Source: an uncultured Allobaculum sp. | GTDB lineage: Bacteria > Bacillota_I > Bacilli_A > Erysipelotrichales > Erysipelotrichaceae | Reading direction: 5' to 3' | Length of the DNA stretch: 14,570 nt | NCBI GenBank assembly: GCA_910577085.1 | Contig: CAJTLE010000075.1 | Location: forward strand, 1 to 14,570 | In this document: positions 13,916 to 14,570 of the stretch, one piece after another | Numbering within the stretch: position 1 is the first letter of the stretch | How the letters are laid out: every line of letters starts with the position of its first letter | Program-made: the position numbers and the translations under genes | The notes under the pieces: model-generated | Told to the model about the DNA's origin: nothing | Seen by the model: only the letters and a program-made list of their open reading frames with translations | Databases searched by the model: none

Positions 13916-14134
13916 AGTCCTGAAGTCTGGTCAGAGTGCACGAAAGAACCAGATTCTTACAACTTCTCAAGCCATGACTGGGTATTCTTTCGGGCATTTT
14001 TGATCCGTTCTGGCTGAACATCCCTTTTGAATCCGTGCGCATTTTTAAATCCTCATTGATCTTTGCACCCTGATCCTGCTGCCTAATGAATCCAAAACCA
14101 ATCCGATTCAAACAGGTAAACAACATGAAAAGGT

Positions 14135-14165
14135 ATCATCCCTGCCAATTCGTGACAGGGATGAT
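14135..14165 (-). terminator. 10-bp hairpin, possible second leftward terminator
   Basis: ATCATCCCTG (14135-14144) pairs perfectly with CAGGGATGAT (14156-14165) around an 11-nt loop. On the minus strand the stem is followed by ACCTTTTC, a weak T-run, so it could be a backup terminator behind the one at 14267-14290. On the plus strand no T-run follows. Confidence 0.4.
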
Positions 14166-14266
14166 TGTCAGTGACAGATCTATATCCGGCCTCCAGTGCA
14201 TTCGTCTTGGTGCTTTGTCTTATGGAAGACACATACCAGTCAAACTGTACATCCATAGACTTGCGC

Positions 14267-14420
14267 AAAAAAAGGCGGATCGCTTCGCCTCAATATTTCA
14301 ATCCTTACGTTTCGATCCTCACAGACCACTCAACAGGGCCCTGCATTTCCAGGCAAGCTTGCGCATTTGCTTGGTCTGGATCGCAGCCGAACAGTCCACG
14401 CAAGTGGTGAGTGGTCCATG
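14267..14420 (-). ncRNA. candidate structured non-coding RNA with intrinsic terminator
   Basis: Reading leftward, GACCACTCA (14408-14416) pairs with TGAGTGGTC (14324-14332), a 9-bp perfect stem that two G-U pairs extend outward to about 13 bp. Inside is a bulged region, then an interrupted rod made of CTGC/GCAG, CCAG/CTGG and CAAGC/GCTTG stems. The RNA ends in a small hairpin AGGCG/CGCCT (14273-14290) followed by seven T residues (14267-14273, partly in the stem). A rod with a closing stem and an internal bubble recalls 6S RNA, but I see no sequence proof. The 5' end is not fixed and may lie further right. Confidence 0.35.
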
Positions 14421-14462
14421 GAAGTAAAATATGGCTCTCTTCGCCCTTCGTTAAATGAGGTT

Positions 14463-14486
14463 GTTTTATCCCTGATAGGATAAAAC
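14463..14486. repeat. perfect 9-bp inverted repeat
   Basis: GTTTTATCC (14463-14471) pairs with GGATAAAAC (14478-14486) with a 6-nt loop. It lies about 45 bp to the right of the candidate ncRNA, that is, upstream of it. No T-run follows on either strand, so it is either part of the same RNA or an operator. Confidence 0.4.
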
Positions 14487-14570
14487 GGTTACATCCCTGT
14501 CTGCGAACAGTGTTCGGCATTAGCCGGCGGGAGAAGGGTTAAGATACAAGATCCTTATCTAAGCCCCGCT

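Larger units (their letters stand above)
13876..14570. other. right-edge region without protein genes, rich in RNA structure
   Basis: This 695-bp stretch has open frames on both strands but none with a ribosome-binding site or recognisable product. It contains at least four perfect inverted repeats and one T7-tailed leftward terminator, listed separately. There is also a weaker hairpin AAGAA/TTCTT near 13943-13957. I see no tRNA, tmRNA, RNase P or SRP signature motif. Confidence 0.55.

Noticed and set aside
14086..14427. Rightward 113-codon open frame in the right-edge region
   Set aside because: It has no ribosome-binding site and no recognisable family, and it runs through three perfect inverted repeats and an opposite-strand terminator.
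14305..14520. Leftward 71-codon open frame ending just before the T7 terminator
   Set aside because: No ribosome-binding site precedes the ATG, the product is unremarkable, and the sequence is better explained by paired RNA stems. It is kept only as an alternative to the ncRNA.
14267..14570. Possible T-box leader, tmRNA, RNase P or SRP RNA
   Set aside because: The signature motifs I know (T-box GGTACCGCG, RNase P GAGGAAAGTC, SRP GGAAGGAAGCAGC, tmRNA ends) are not visible on either strand.

Overview
The window looks like chromosomal DNA of a low-to-mid GC Bacillota, probably an Erysipelotrichia-type gut anaerobe. The main evidence is the leftward order ecfA1-ecfA2-ecfT-truA-rplM-rpsI, the standard Firmicutes arrangement. 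Strong AGGAGG-type Shine-Dalgarno sites, compact operons and U-tract terminators agree. The genus is inference. I see no integrase, transposase, CRISPR array, tRNA or rRNA.

Left part (1-5720). A leftward short-chain dehydrogenase/reductase (SDR) with an unusual cofactor loop stands alone. It has its own promoter and a palindromic operator candidate. Divergent from it, two overlapping rightward genes encode a heterodimeric ABC exporter. The first subunit carries the degenerate ATPase residues (Asp for the Walker B Glu, Gln for the switch His) and the second the intact ones. A strong hairpin terminator closes this unit.

Middle (5721-11551). A rightward OmpR/PhoB-family response regulator has no kinase beside it. 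It appears to be transcribed from an extended -10 promoter so close to the ATG that the mRNA would be leaderless, and TTC-type direct repeats with 11-bp spacing lie upstream. Back-to-back terminators separate it from the leftward ribosomal operon rplM-rpsI. That operon has a near-consensus promoter and a short two-hairpin leader of the kind expected for L13 autoregulation. Further upstream is a second promoter whose predicted start falls on the first base of a folded RNA element. truA carries an acidic C-terminal tail encoded by six 15-bp tandem repeats. The overlapping ecfA1-ecfA2-ecfT genes encode the energising module of a group II ECF vitamin transporter; no substrate-binding S component lies in the window.

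Right part (11552-14570). A leftward nitroreductase is preceded by an 8-nt-overlapping 44-codon ORF that has the better ribosome-binding site. Upstream of that is a tandem 14-bp repeat. Next is a leftward operon: a TrmR/YrrM-like O-methyltransferase, then two small membrane-anchored acidic proteins of unknown function. The last ~700 bp hold no convincing protein gene but contain several strong hairpins and a T7-tailed terminator. Together these suggest a structured RNA transcribed leftward.

Three starts were moved from the longest ORF to an ATG with a good ribosome-binding site: the second exporter subunit (3322), rplM (7334) and the nitroreductase (12052). The most interesting unexplained items are the right-edge RNA, the folded element between truA and rplM, the coupled 44-aa ORF and the leaderless orphan regulator.
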